Shown here: positions 1-6,466 of the stretch, one piece after another | How the letters are laid out: every line of letters starts with the position of its first letter | Position numbering within the stretch: position 1 is the stretch's first letter | DNA from: Avimonoglobus sp965151315 | GTDB taxonomy: Bacteria; Bacillota; Clostridia; UBA1381 | Assembly: GCA_965151315.1 (NCBI GenBank) | Contig: CBCTZG010000076.1 | Span: 1 to 13,897 of the forward strand | Direction: 5' to 3' | Length of the DNA stretch: 13,897 nucleotides | Program-made: the position numbers and the translations under genes | The notes under the pieces: generated by a model | Told to the model about the DNA's origin: nothing | The model's database searches: none | Seen by the model: only the letters and a program-made list of their open reading frames with translations

Positions 1-341
1 CCGAATTTCTCTTTAAAATATTTCCTTCCTTCGCTTATCTGTCTGACAAGCGCTTCGCCGCAGGGCATATTGCAGTCCGGCTGTAAATACCAGCCGCCCA
101 TAATATGCCATTTGCCGCGCTCTACAAGTTTCTGTATCTTCCGAAACAAAGGCATGTCATATTCTTCTATCCACCGATATAAAAGCGCTTCATTATGACA
201 GAAAACAAAGTTGTCATACTCTTCACAAAAGCTTGCCGCTATTTTGAATGTGGAAAGCGCTTCTGCCGCTCCTTCCTCCCATTCCCATTGCCATATTGGG
301 TCCAAATGTGCGTTACATATCAAATGTATTCTTTTCGACAT
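1..341 (-). CDS. GH38 alpha-mannosidase, N-terminal part (runs off the left edge)
   Basis: This is an open frame of about 113 residues that continues beyond position 1. It begins with the glycoside hydrolase 38 opening: a beta-strand ending in NAHLDPIWQW, where His12 and Asp14 are the expected first two zinc ligands. About 75 residues later comes the GGWYLQPDCNMPCGE motif followed by LVRQ, typical of the mannosidase substrate-binding face. GH38 enzymes remove alpha-linked mannose with retention of configuration. The catalytic Asp nucleophile and last His ligand would lie outside the window. No signal peptide is visible, so it probably acts in the cytoplasm on imported oligosaccharides. Two in-frame ATGs are adjacent (341 and 344). 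The GGGAGG at 349-354 gives 7-base spacing to 341 and 4 to 344, so 341 is preferred. Family assignment is secure; substrate linkage is not determinable. Confidence 0.9.
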   Translation of the reverse strand, partial: MSKRIHLICNAHLDPIWQWEWEEGAAEALSTFKIAASFCEEYDNFVFCHNEALLYRWIEEYDMPLFRKIQKLVERGKWHIMGGWYLQPDCNMPCGEALVRQISEGRKYFKEKF

Positions 342-344
342 CAT

Positions 345-448
345 TCATCCTCCCATTTTCTAAATCGATTTTAATTTATTCATTAGTACAAAGTATTCCC
401 AGATCGGACCAATCGGCGTTCATATCCAGCAAAATTACTCTGTCATAC
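345..448 (-). other. Mannosidase mRNA leader with a short open frame
   Basis: If transcription starts 6-8 bases after the promoter -10 box (near 448), the mannosidase mRNA has a leader of about 100 bases. An ATG at 448-450, essentially at the predicted +1, opens a 24-codon frame that ends with TAA at 376-378, 34 bases before the mannosidase start. It could be a leader peptide, the residue of a lost gene, or chance. The same frame stays open upstream through the promoter, which argues that this openness is not specific to a leader peptide. No ribosome binding site precedes it. Confidence 0.2.
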
Positions 449-454
449 ATATCC

Positions 455-483
455 ATTATAATATGCGCGTGGATCAATGTCAA
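455..483 (-). promoter_or_regulatory. Sigma-A-type promoter for the GH38 gene
   Basis: Reading the minus strand, TTGACA (483-478), a 17-base spacer and TATAAT (460-455) match the housekeeping consensus at all 12 positions. It points at the mannosidase gene and predicts a start near 448. A carbohydrate gene with such a strong core promoter would normally be held down by a repressor, but no clear operator is visible. Confidence 0.8.
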
Positions 484-536
484 TAAAGTAGACGGAAAAA
501 CAGTTCCCTTTTTGTACAGGGAAAGAGAAGCTGTTC

Positions 537-565
537 TTGTATTTTGTCTAAATTTATGATATGAT
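537..565 (+). promoter_or_regulatory. Probable promoter for the acetyltransferase gene
   Basis: TTGTAT (537-542), a 17-base spacer and TATGAT (560-565) resemble the housekeeping consensus. Transcription would start near 572, so the AGGAGG at 573-578 would sit at the very 5' end of a leader of only about a dozen bases. A second TATGAT at 555-560 has no properly spaced -35 box. The promoter is divergent from the mannosidase promoter at 455-483. Confidence 0.5.
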
Positions 566-586
566 TGAAAAAAGGAGGGATTGATG

Positions 587-1066
587 ATGGAAATTCGCAC
601 AGCTCAAGAAACGGATATCGACCAGATCGACAGGCTCTATCCCGTTTTGTTCACGGAGATGCATGTTCTGCAGCCGTCCGTGTTCCAGGCCGCCCGGCAG
701 GATAAGGATTTTCTGCGCGCGATGATCGCCGGCCCGGAATCCGCCGTTTTGCTAGCCGAAACCGAAGGCCGGATTTTGGGGATCGCGGTTGTCCAGCAGC
801 AGAAGACACCCCCCTATCATTGCCTGGTTCCCCATACATATGCTTATCTAATGGATTTAGTGGTAGCGCCCGGAGAAAGAAGCCGTGGAACCGGCACCGC
901 CTTGCTTGCCGCAGTCAAGGCCTGGGCCCGGGACCGGGGACTTGATTATGTGGAGCTGAACGTCCTGCATGAAAACATCCGGGCATACCAGCTTTATCTG
1001 CGGGAAGGATTCACCCCGGCCATGCACACCATGCGCTACTGGTTAGAGGAGGATTGTCATGAATGA
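587..1066 (+). CDS. GNAT-family N-acetyltransferase
   Basis: The product is 159 residues, typical for a single-domain GNAT enzyme that transfers acetyl from acetyl-CoA to an amine. The N-terminal strand MEIRTAQETDIDQI is the usual GNAT opening. The acetyl-CoA site is the R98-x-x-G101-x-G103 turn after the strand YLMDLVVAP, followed by helix TALLAAVKAWA. The late ENIRAYQLYLREGF segment is motif B, with the Tyr region that often serves as general acid. The substrate cannot be inferred. TTG at 581 and ATGs at 584 and 587 are in frame. AGGAGG at 573-578 is 8 bases from 587, 5 from 584 and only 2 from 581, so 587 (or 584) is the start. The last 8 bases overlap the next gene, which implies translational coupling. 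Confidence 0.9.
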   Translation: MEIRTAQETDIDQIDRLYPVLFTEMHVLQPSVFQAARQDKDFLRAMIAGPESAVLLAETEGRILGIAVVQQQKTPPYHCLVPHTYAYLMDLVVAPGERSRGTGTALLAAVKAWARDRGLDYVELNVLHENIRAYQLYLREGFTPAMHTMRYWLEEDCHE

Positions 1067-1253
1067 CCAGGAACGGCTGGCGGCCTATGCGGCTATGCAA
1101 AACGACGTTGCCCGGCGATACGCGGATCTGCTGGATACCATAGCCCGCCTGAAAGCCGAGGGAAAAACAAAAACCGTGACCTATCGGGAATCCCTGGGCT
1201 GGAAGCAGTATTATAAGGCCCTGCTGGATCTGTATACCCAATATGGCTTATAA
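1059..1253 (+). CDS. Small protein of unknown function, coupled to the acetyltransferase
   Basis: This is a 64-residue protein that I do not recognise as a named family. It starts inside the end of the acetyltransferase gene (8-base overlap) behind a GAGGAGG site at 1046-1052, a strong sign that it is truly translated. It is very polar and mostly helical in appearance: an N-terminal helix rich in Ala and Asp (residues 1-31), a basic KAEGKTKTVTYRE segment (32-44), then a second helix with aromatic residues ending in LYTQYGL. There is no membrane segment, signal or Cys motif. The short linker plus TYRE segment between two helices suggests a helical hairpin or DNA/RNA-binding fold, but that is a guess. 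A terminator begins 4-5 bases downstream, so the two-gene unit ends here. Confidence 0.75.
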   Translation: MNDQERLAAYAAMQNDVARRYADLLDTIARLKAEGKTKTVTYRESLGWKQYYKALLDLYTQYGL

Positions 1254-1256
1254 AGC

Positions 1257-1288
1257 AAAAAAGACGGAGGGAAGCGCCTCCGTCTTTT
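1257..1288. terminator. Bidirectional rho-independent terminator
   Basis: AAAAGACGGAGG (1259-1270) pairs perfectly over 12 bp with CCTCCGTCTTTT (1277-1288) around a 6-base loop. The plus strand ends in four T; the minus strand ends in six T. It lies between two convergent units, the acetyltransferase/small protein pair and the SGNH esterase, and can end both. Confidence 0.9.
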
Positions 1289-1299
1289 GCTGTATCCAC

Positions 1300-2025
1300 T
1301 CATAGCTCTTCTGAAACAACCTGATACCATTGCCGGGCAATCAGCTGATGCCCCACCACCGTGGGATGTACGCCATCCCACAGGATATATTCCCCTTCCG
1401 CTTCCTGGGCGGCCTGATCTAAAACCGCCTGCAGCGGCACAAAAATACAGGAAAGCTCCGCGGCCAGCTGCCGGAGCCCAGATTGCATATTCCGGATGAT
1501 GGCTGTCCTGGCGGAAAGCATACTTTCGGTAAATCCTCGGTTTGGAAGCGGAAAATCCTCTTCACAAATTGGGTGCGGCGCGCTGGCATAGGGATGATCC
1601 CGATTGTCGACGGCCTTGAAAAACGGCTCGCAGACTACAATTTTCGTTTTCGGCAAATACCGCCTGGTATCCTCCAAAAGCATTCGGTAGAGCCTCAGAT
1701 ATTTTTCCACGATTCCATCATCCGGTATAAAACGCATCCCCTGCTCCGCGTCATTCGTGCCCAGCAGGATACTGATCAGCGCCGGCTTATATTGCAGTAC
1801 ATCCCGGTTCCATTTTGCGTAAACCTGCCCTACAGTTTCGCCGGAATATCCTTTGTTCACAAATTTAGGCATAGCCGCCAAGTTTTCCGCGCCCATCCGG
1901 CCGGCTAACATATATTGGTAGCCATGGCCCATAATGTGATTACAGTCCATGCTTCTTCCCCGGTTCCCGTCCGTGATGGAATCCCCGGAAAATACCACCA
2001 CATCTCCCTTGTTCAGCTTAATCAT
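1300..2025 (-). CDS. SGNH/GDSL-type esterase, probable carbohydrate deacetylase
   Basis: The product is 241 residues with all SGNH-hydrolase blocks. Block I is GDSITDG with nucleophile Ser16, block II is Gly59 in NKGYSG, block III is GTND (Asn91), and block V is WDGVHP with Asp217 and His220. These build the Ser-Asp-His triad and oxyanion hole. No signal peptide or membrane segment is visible, so it is cytoplasmic. Members of this family found next to glycosidases usually remove O-acetyl groups from sugars. With a mannosidase and a fucosidase on either side this fits, but the substrate is inferred. A longer frame reaches back to 2109, but the promoter -10 box lies inside that extension, so the ATG at 2025, with AAGGA about 10 bases upstream, is the start. 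The gene ends just before a shared terminator. Confidence 0.87.
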   Translation of the reverse strand: MIKLNKGDVVVFSGDSITDGNRGRSMDCNHIMGHGYQYMLAGRMGAENLAAMPKFVNKGYSGETVGQVYAKWNRDVLQYKPALISILLGTNDAEQGMRFIPDDGIVEKYLRLYRMLLEDTRRYLPKTKIVVCEPFFKAVDNRDHPYASAPHPICEEDFPLPNRGFTESMLSARTAIIRNMQSGLRQLAAELSCIFVPLQAVLDQAAQEAEGEYILWDGVHPTVVGHQLIARQWYQVVSEEL

Positions 2026-2073
2026 CTTGTTCCCATCCTTTCTGCCTGTACACAGCGGCATCCAAGCAGCTTG

Positions 2074-2102
2074 ATTATATTCCAATTCCGCCTTGCTGTC
2101 AA
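2074..2102 (-). promoter_or_regulatory. Consensus promoter for the SGNH esterase
   Basis: On the minus strand TTGACA (2102-2097), 17 bases, TATAAT (2079-2074) match the consensus at all positions. Transcription should begin near 2067, giving a leader of about 42 bases before the ATG at 2025. It is back to back with the fucosidase promoter, with 34 bp between the two -35 boxes. Confidence 0.85.
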
Positions 2103-2136
2103 GCCCCAAAATTCCCGTGTGTTTTCCTTTTATCTC

Positions 2137-2165
2137 TTGTAATCTAATACTAGGTATGCTACAAT
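2137..2165 (+). promoter_or_regulatory. Extended -10 promoter for the GH95 gene
   Basis: TTGTAA (2137-2142), a 17-base spacer and TACAAT (2160-2165) fit the housekeeping pattern. A TG at 2157-2158, one base before the -10 box, gives the extended -10 form. The start should be near 2172, giving a leader of about 30 bases with AGGAG at 2191-2195. Confidence 0.75.
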
Positions 2166-2181
2166 GTACCTATCCAATTAG
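2144..2181. promoter_or_regulatory. Inverted repeat over the GH95 promoter, likely operator
   Basis: TAGGTA (2151-2156) and TACCTA (2167-2172) form a perfect dyad with a 10-base spacer that contains the whole -10 box. A second, slightly offset pair, CTAAT (2144-2148) and ATTAG (2177-2181), encloses it. Half-site centres are 16 bp apart. A dimeric repressor bound here would block RNA polymerase. The regulator is not encoded in the window. Confidence 0.45.
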
Positions 2182-2202
2182 AAAAGGGAAAGGAGACATG
2201 TT

Positions 2203-4491
2203 ATGGAAAATTTGGTCTGGTACACATCCCCTGCGGATAATTTCAACGAGGCGCTGCCGTTAGGCAACGGCCATATTGGGGCGATGGTCTACGGGAAAAC
2301 AGATATTGAAAAAATTTCCTTGAATCACGATACTCTGTGGTCTGGCACCTTTGCCAGGAAAACTTATAAGCCAAGCTCGCCGGCAATTCATCAGGAAGCG
2401 CGGAAGCTGGTTTTAGAAGGGCGCCCGAAAGCGGCAGAGGCTCTTTTAGAATCTGGGTTTTCTAACCCTTGGGTACAAAATTATCTGCCATTAGGGAATC
2501 TATATATCAAAACCGGCCAAACCGCCCCCACGGGATACCGCCGGAGCCTGCGTCTGGATGAAGCCGCTGCAGAGGTCACGTATTGCCAAGACGGCGTGAA
2601 ATACTGCCGGCAGGCGTTTATCTCCTATCCGGATCAGTGCTTCTGCCTGCGTCTGGAATCCAGCAAACCCGCAGATATTTCTCTGTGGGCAGATTCACAA
2701 TTGCGGTACACGGCTTCTGTCTCAAAAAACACGCTGCTTATCCAGGGAGAGGCGCCGTCCCACTTAGACCCAATCTACCATACAACCGACAACCCGATCC
2801 GGTACGACGGCGGCAGCATCCGCTTTACGGCAATGTTCCGGGCCGTCACCAACGGCGCTTTATCCGCCAAGGACCATCGTCTTGTGTGCCGCGGGGCCAC
2901 AGAAACCACCATCTATATAACGGTCACCACAAATTATGCGGCGCACAGCGCCGCGCCGGACAAGGATTTTTCCAGTAAAGCAGCCGCCTTGCTGGACGCG
3001 GCGGCGCAAAAAGGCTGGGATCAGCTCTGGGCCGCCCATACCGCGGATTTCTCCGCGCTGTATAACCGGGTGCGCCTGACCCTGGACGCCCCGGCTTCGC
3101 CCCTGTCCACCGAGGACAGGTTAAAGCAAAGCCACAAAGATCTGAAATTCTACGAATTAGTTTTCAATTTTGGCCGTTACCTGCTCATTTCCGCTTCCCG
3201 TCCCGGCACACAGGCTACAAACCTGCAGGGAATTTGGAACGAAGAGCTGCAGGCCCCCTGGAGCTCCAATTATACCGTCAATATCAATACGGAGATGAAT
3301 TACTGGCCTGCACTGATCTGCCATCTGCCGGAATGCTGCGCGCCTTTGCATGATTTAATCGAAAAAATCCGGGATACCGGCCGCCAGACCGCCAAGGATT
3401 TTTACCAGGCTCCCGGCTTTGTCTGCCATCACAACAGCGACATCTGGGGCCATACCACCCCGGTGGGGGCAAAACAGCCGGGAAGCTGCCGGTTCGCCGT
3501 TTGGAATATGTCTGGCGCCTGGTTCTGCCGGCACCTGTATGAATATTTTCTGTATACACAGGACATGGATTTCCTGCGGGATACGGCTTACCCCACCATC
3601 CGGGAGGCTGTGGAGTTTTATCGCGCCCAGCTGATTGAATATCAAGGGCATTTGATTTTCTCCCCAGGCACCTCGCCGGAAAACGCCTATTTGGTCGATG
3701 GGAATTTTGTGGTTTTAGCCCCATATTCCACGATGACCCAGGGGATTCTTATGGATTTATTTTCCATGTGTATCCACTGCGGCAGTCTTTTACAAACTGA
3801 CGCGCCTTTGTTAGACGACCTATCTGCTGTACTTCCGAAGCTGAATACGTTTACCATCGGCAGCAAAGGCCAGCTTTTAGAATGGGATCAGGAATATCCA
3901 GAGGAGGATCCAAACCACCGGCACGTATCCCACCTATATAGCCTGCATCCCGGGCTGCGCATTACGCCCGAGAGTACCCCGGAGCTTGCCCAGGCCTGCC
4001 GCCGCTCGTTAGAACTGCGGGGCGACGAGGGCACCGGCTGGAGCCTGGCCTGGAAAATGATCCATTGGGCGCACCTGTTTGACGGGGATCATGCCGCCAG
4101 CCTTTTAGACCACCAGCTGCGGTATATTGACGAGCGGACAATCCGCTGCACTGGCGACGGGGGCGGTACCTATCTGAACCTGTTCGCTGGGCATCCGCCA
4201 TTCCAAATTGACGCCAATTTCGGCATTACCGCCGGGATCGCGCACCTGTTCTTACAGTATCACGATGACTGCCTGTACATTTTGCCGGCGCTGCCAAAGC
4301 AGTTCCCGGCCGGAGAGATCCGAGGCCTGCTGGCGCCGGGCAGCATTGCCGTCGACATTTGCTGGCAGAAAGGTAAGCTGACCGCTTATACATTGACCTC
4401 GCCGATTGACCAGGAAGTGTTGGTGGATTATAACCGGCAAAAACAGTCCATATATTTAGACGCCGGTATACCGCTGACAATCCGGGCCTAA
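2203..4491 (+). CDS. GH95 alpha-L-fucosidase-type glycoside hydrolase
   Basis: The 762-residue product has the full length of a family 95 enzyme. It opens with the family signature WYTSPADNFNEALPLGNG followed by NHDTLWSG, part of the N-terminal beta-sandwich (about residues 1-250). An (alpha/alpha)6 barrel follows (about 310-690), then a small beta domain. By comparison with Bifidobacterium AfcA, Asn360 and Asn362 in NINTEMNYW and Asp670 in QIDANFG would activate water, and Glu493 in SPGTSPEN would be the general acid. This residue matching is by eye. The family is inverting and acts mostly on alpha-1,2-fucosides, some members on alpha-L-galactosides. There is no signal peptide, so it probably works on imported oligosaccharides. 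AGGAG at 2191-2195 sits 7 bases before the ATG. It diverges from the SGNH esterase, which may deacetylate the same class of glycans. Confidence 0.95.
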   Translation: MENLVWYTSPADNFNEALPLGNGHIGAMVYGKTDIEKISLNHDTLWSGTFARKTYKPSSPAIHQEARKLVLEGRPKAAEALLESGFSNPWVQNYLPLGNLYIKTGQTAPTGYRRSLRLDEAAAEVTYCQDGVKYCRQAFISYPDQCFCLRLESSKPADISLWADSQLRYTASVSKNTLLIQGEAPSHLDPIYHTTDNPIRYDGGSIRFTAMFRAVTNGALSAKDHRLVCRGATETTIYITVTTNYAAHSAAPDKDFSSKAAALLDAAAQKGWDQLWAAHTADFSALYNRVRLTLDAPASPLSTEDRLKQSHKDLKFYELVFNFGRYLLISASRPGTQATNLQGIWNEELQAPWSSNYTVNINTEMNYWPALICHLPECCAPLHDLIEKIRDTGRQTAKDFYQAPGFVCHHNSDIWGHTTPVGAKQPGSCRFAVWNMSGAWFCRHLYEYFLYTQDMDFLRDTAYPTIREAVEFYRAQLIEYQGHLIFSPGTSPENAYLVDGNFVVLAPYSTMTQGILMDLFSMCIHCGSLLQTDAPLLDDLSAVLPKLNTFTIGSKGQLLEWDQEYPEEDPNHRHVSHLYSLHPGLRITPESTPELAQACRRSLELRGDEGTGWSLAWKMIHWAHLFDGDHAASLLDHQLRYIDERTIRCTGDGGGTYLNLFAGHPPFQIDANFGITAGIAHLFLQYHDDCLYILPALPKQFPAGEIRGLLAPGSIAVDICWQKGKLTAYTLTSPIDQEVLVDYNRQKQSIYLDAGIPLTIRA

Positions 4492-4563
4492 CGTCGGTCA
4501 AAAACGCTGTCTATGGGCAGCATAAAAAGCTTTATGGCAGAAAATGTGAAATTGTAAGCAGTG

Positions 4564-4601
4564 AACTGACATCGCTTTTCCAGTGGTGTCAGTTTTATTT
4601 T
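4564..4601 (+). terminator. Rho-independent terminator after GH95
   Basis: AACTGACATCGC (4564-4575) pairs over 12 bp, including two G-T wobbles, with GTGGTGTCAGTT (4583-4594) around a 7-base loop. A TTATTTT tract follows. It lies about 70 bases after the GH95 stop codon. The stretch from here to 4732 has no gene I can support. Confidence 0.7.
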
Positions 4602-4732
4602 CCCGCTTGTCTTCATCTCTCCTTCCTGTAGGGAAGAGAAAATCCGCATTGAATAAAGAATGGCGATTACTGTATAACTGCCGTAACTATAAATAGAGTG
4701 CACAATTACCGTACTAAATTATAAAGACACGT

Positions 4733-4767
4733 AAAAACCGCTCAGGCTATTGCCTAAGCGGTTTTTT
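4733..4767. terminator. Terminator of the tRNA unit (bidirectional hairpin)
   Basis: A 15-pair stem with one C-A mismatch (4733-4747 with 4752-4766) encloses the loop TATT. On the minus strand it ends in five T, placing it about 23 bases after tRNA-Gln. The plus strand ends in six T, so it also insulates against read-through from the left. Confidence 0.85.
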
Positions 4768-4789
4768 GCGTCCACCAGAGTGGCTTTCG

Positions 4790-4863
4790 TGGCTGCGGAA
4801 TCAGGATTCGAACCCGAACAGAGTGAGTCAGAGTCACTAGTGCTACCCTTACACTATTCCGCA
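4790..4863 (-). tRNA. tRNA-Gln (anticodon CTG)
   Basis: The 74 bases include an encoded CCA. The acceptor stem TGCGGAA/TTCCGCA opens with the U-A pair typical of bacterial glutamine tRNAs. The D stem is GTG/CAC with a GG-containing loop. The anticodon stem AGTGA/TCACT carries the loop CTCTGAC, anticodon CTG. The T stem has the loop TTCGAAT. Discriminator G is followed by CCA at 4792-4790. It lies 4 bases after tRNA-Leu in the same transcript and is read by CAG codons. Confidence 0.95.
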
Positions 4864-4867
4864 ATAT

Positions 4868-4952
4868 TGGTGCGAGGGACGAGACTTGAACTCGCAAGGT
4901 AAAAACCACACGCCCCTCAAACGTGCGCGTCTGCCGATTCCGCCACCCTCGC
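4868..4952 (-). tRNA. tRNA-Leu (anticodon GAG)
   Basis: The 85 bases include the encoded CCA. The acceptor stem is GCGAGGG/CCCTCGC with discriminator A. A D arm with GG loop is followed by an anticodon stem closed by CACGT/GCGTG with loop TTGAGGG, anticodon GAG. The long variable arm (GGT...ACC) marks it as a class II tRNA. The T arm has the TTCAAGT loop. It is the first tRNA of the pair behind a consensus promoter. Confidence 0.95.
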
Positions 4953-4968
4953 GCTCACAACGAAAATT

Positions 4969-4997
4969 ATTATAGCAGACTTTTCCGGGTTTGTCAA
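4969..4997 (-). promoter_or_regulatory. Consensus promoter of the tRNA-Leu/tRNA-Gln unit
   Basis: On the minus strand TTGACA (4997-4992), 17 bases, TATAAT (4974-4969) match at all 12 positions. The start should be near 4962, about 10 bases before tRNA-Leu. The -35 box begins 3 bases after the stop codon of the upstream PLP-enzyme gene. No terminator separates them. Confidence 0.9.
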
Positions 4998-5000
4998 TAT

Positions 5001-6287
5001 CTAAATTAAATTTTTATTTTTTAAATTTTGAACAGACATAATGATCCCTAATTTAGCAGATTCGTAGGTAAGCCCCCCCTGCATATAAGCGGTGTACGGC
5101 GGCTTGATCGGGCCGTCCGCGCTGAATTCAATGGACGCCCCCTGCACAAATGCACCGGCGGCCATAATTACCTGATCCTGATACCCTGGCATATCCCACG
5201 GCTCCAGCGTTACAAAGGAATCAACCGGCGCGCCCCGCTGGATCCCTTGGCAAAACGCGATCAGCTTTTGGGGATCTTCAAAACGAATCGACTGGATAAT
5301 ATCATGCCGTACCTCTTCTGCTTTCGGCTCCACCGAAAATCCCAAATTCTCGTAAACCTTAGCACATAAAACCGCCGCCTTGATACTCTGGGCCACAATA
5401 TGCGGCGCCATAAACAGCCCCTGATACAGGCTTCGGTTAAAGCCCAGGCTGGCGCCGCATTCCTTGCCGATCCCTACAGAGGTCAGCCTATACGCGCACA
5501 GCTCCACCAATTCCCTTCTCCCCGCGATATACCCGCCGGTAGGCGCAAGGCCGCCGCCCGGATTTTTAATCAGCGAGCCGGCCGCCAGATCCGCCCCCAG
5601 CGCCGTTGGTTCCTGGGGATCGACGAATTCGCCGTAGCAATTATCTACGATGCAAACTGTTTTTGGAGAAATTTCTTTAATAAATGCGGTCAGCTTTCCG
5701 ATTTTTTCGGCGCTGTAGGTAGGCCGCCAGCCATAGCCCTTGGACCGCTGGATCAGTGCCGCCCGGATGGTTTCTTTGGACAACGTTTCTCGGATCCGTT
5801 CCCAGTCCGGCTCCCCGTCCGCCGCCAAAGGGATTTCCTGATAGGCAACGCCAAAATCCCGCAGGGACCCATCCCCTGGCCGCCCGGCAATACCAATCAC
5901 CTCTTCCAATGTATCATACGGTTTCCCGGTAACGGCCAAAAGCTTGTCTCCCGGCCGCAGAACGCCAAACAGCGCTGTAGAGATCGTATGGGTACCGGAG
6001 ATAAAATTGTGGCGCACCAAAGCGTCCTCGCAGCCAAAAACCTGCGCGTACACCGCGTCTAACGTATCCCGGCCTAAATCATCATAGCCATAGCCGGTGG
6101 TAGGCACAAAATGGGCTTCGCTGACCCGATTGTCCGCAAAGGCTTTCATCACCCGCATTTGGTTAAGCTGGGCAATATCGTCGATCCGCCGGAACTGCCC
6201 CCGGACTGCCTCCTCCGCTTCGTCTGCCAACGCCAGCACCGGGCTGGATACGCCAAATGCCTCTTGCATAAACTGATTTTTTTCCAT
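5001..6287 (-). CDS. Methionine gamma-lyase family / 'aluminium resistance' PLP protein
   Basis: The 428-residue product is a fold-type I PLP enzyme of the family annotated as methionine gamma-lyase-like or aluminium resistance protein (B. subtilis YnbB type). SGTHTIS at 97-103 is the expected phosphate-binding turn. Asp215 in IVDNCYGEFV should hold the pyridine nitrogen. Lys241 in SLIKNPGGG is the expected Schiff-base lysine, followed by APTGGYIAGR. The family's true substrate is not well established, so the activity name is provisional. It is cytoplasmic, with no signal sequence. The ATG at 6285-6287 follows AAGGA with 8-base spacing. The gene has its own strong promoter and no terminator before the tRNA genes downstream. 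It diverges from the radical SAM gene. Confidence 0.9.
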   Translation of the reverse strand: MEKNQFMQEAFGVSSPVLALADEAEEAVRGQFRRIDDIAQLNQMRVMKAFADNRVSEAHFVPTTGYGYDDLGRDTLDAVYAQVFGCEDALVRHNFISGTHTISTALFGVLRPGDKLLAVTGKPYDTLEEVIGIAGRPGDGSLRDFGVAYQEIPLAADGEPDWERIRETLSKETIRAALIQRSKGYGWRPTYSAEKIGKLTAFIKEISPKTVCIVDNCYGEFVDPQEPTALGADLAAGSLIKNPGGGLAPTGGYIAGRRELVELCAYRLTSVGIGKECGASLGFNRSLYQGLFMAPHIVAQSIKAAVLCAKVYENLGFSVEPKAEEVRHDIIQSIRFEDPQKLIAFCQGIQRGAPVDSFVTLEPWDMPGYQDQVIMAAGAFVQGASIEFSADGPIKPPYTAYMQGGLTYESAKLGIIMSVQNLKNKNLI

Positions 6288-6336
6288 GATTCGGTTCCTT
6301 CCACAGTTCTTCTGTTAAAATCACACAGTTTCTTCT

Positions 6337-6365
6337 ATTATAGCGGATTCTTGCTTTTTTTTCAA
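6337..6365 (-). promoter_or_regulatory. Promoter for the methionine gamma-lyase family gene
   Basis: On the minus strand TTGAAA (6365-6360), a 17-base spacer that starts with an A-tract, and TATAAT (6342-6337). The predicted start is near 6330, giving a leader of roughly 43 bases. It is back to back with the promoter at 6394-6422, with 28 bp between -35 boxes. Confidence 0.85.
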
Positions 6366-6393
6366 GTCTATCTTCATTTTTTTCAAATAAGAA

Positions 6394-6422
6394 TTGTAAA
6401 ACGGCAGAATTTATGCTATAAT
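6394..6422 (+). promoter_or_regulatory. Extended -10 promoter for the radical SAM gene
   Basis: TTGTAA (6394-6399), 17 bases, TATAAT (6417-6422), with TG at 6414-6415 forming an extended -10. The start is near 6429. This may be the only promoter for the radical SAM-potABCD stretch. Confidence 0.85.
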
Positions 6423-6466
6423 GTACTCAAAATGTAGACTATCCGCTAAGACAGAGGAGAACCAAT

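Noticed and set aside
47..262. Three copies of the palindrome AAGCGCTT in the mannosidase reading frame, resembling a catabolite-repression site core
   Set aside because: Each copy is the same in-frame codon run GAA-GCG-CTT (Glu-Ala-Leu), explained by repeated amino acids and codon choice. The surrounding bases do not complete a cre consensus.
248..559. Plus-strand frame across the mannosidase start and intergenic region
   Set aside because: It is antisense to the conserved GH38 start and promoter, with no ribosome binding site and no recognisable domain.
2026..2109. N-terminal extension of the SGNH esterase by 28 residues
   Set aside because: The extension contains the -35 and -10 boxes of a perfect promoter, so its start codon would not be transcribed. 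The extra residues show no domain or signal.
4488..4616. Minus-strand frame of 42 codons with an upstream AAGGAG-like site
   Set aside because: It overlaps the GH95 stop and contains the GH95 terminator hairpin in reverse. Site-to-start spacing is poor, no good promoter is seen, and the protein has no recognisable feature.
4649..4678. Plus-strand TTGAAT-18-TATAAC resembling a promoter
   Set aside because: It would lead only into the reverse of the tRNA genes and a terminator at 4733-4767, and no gene follows.
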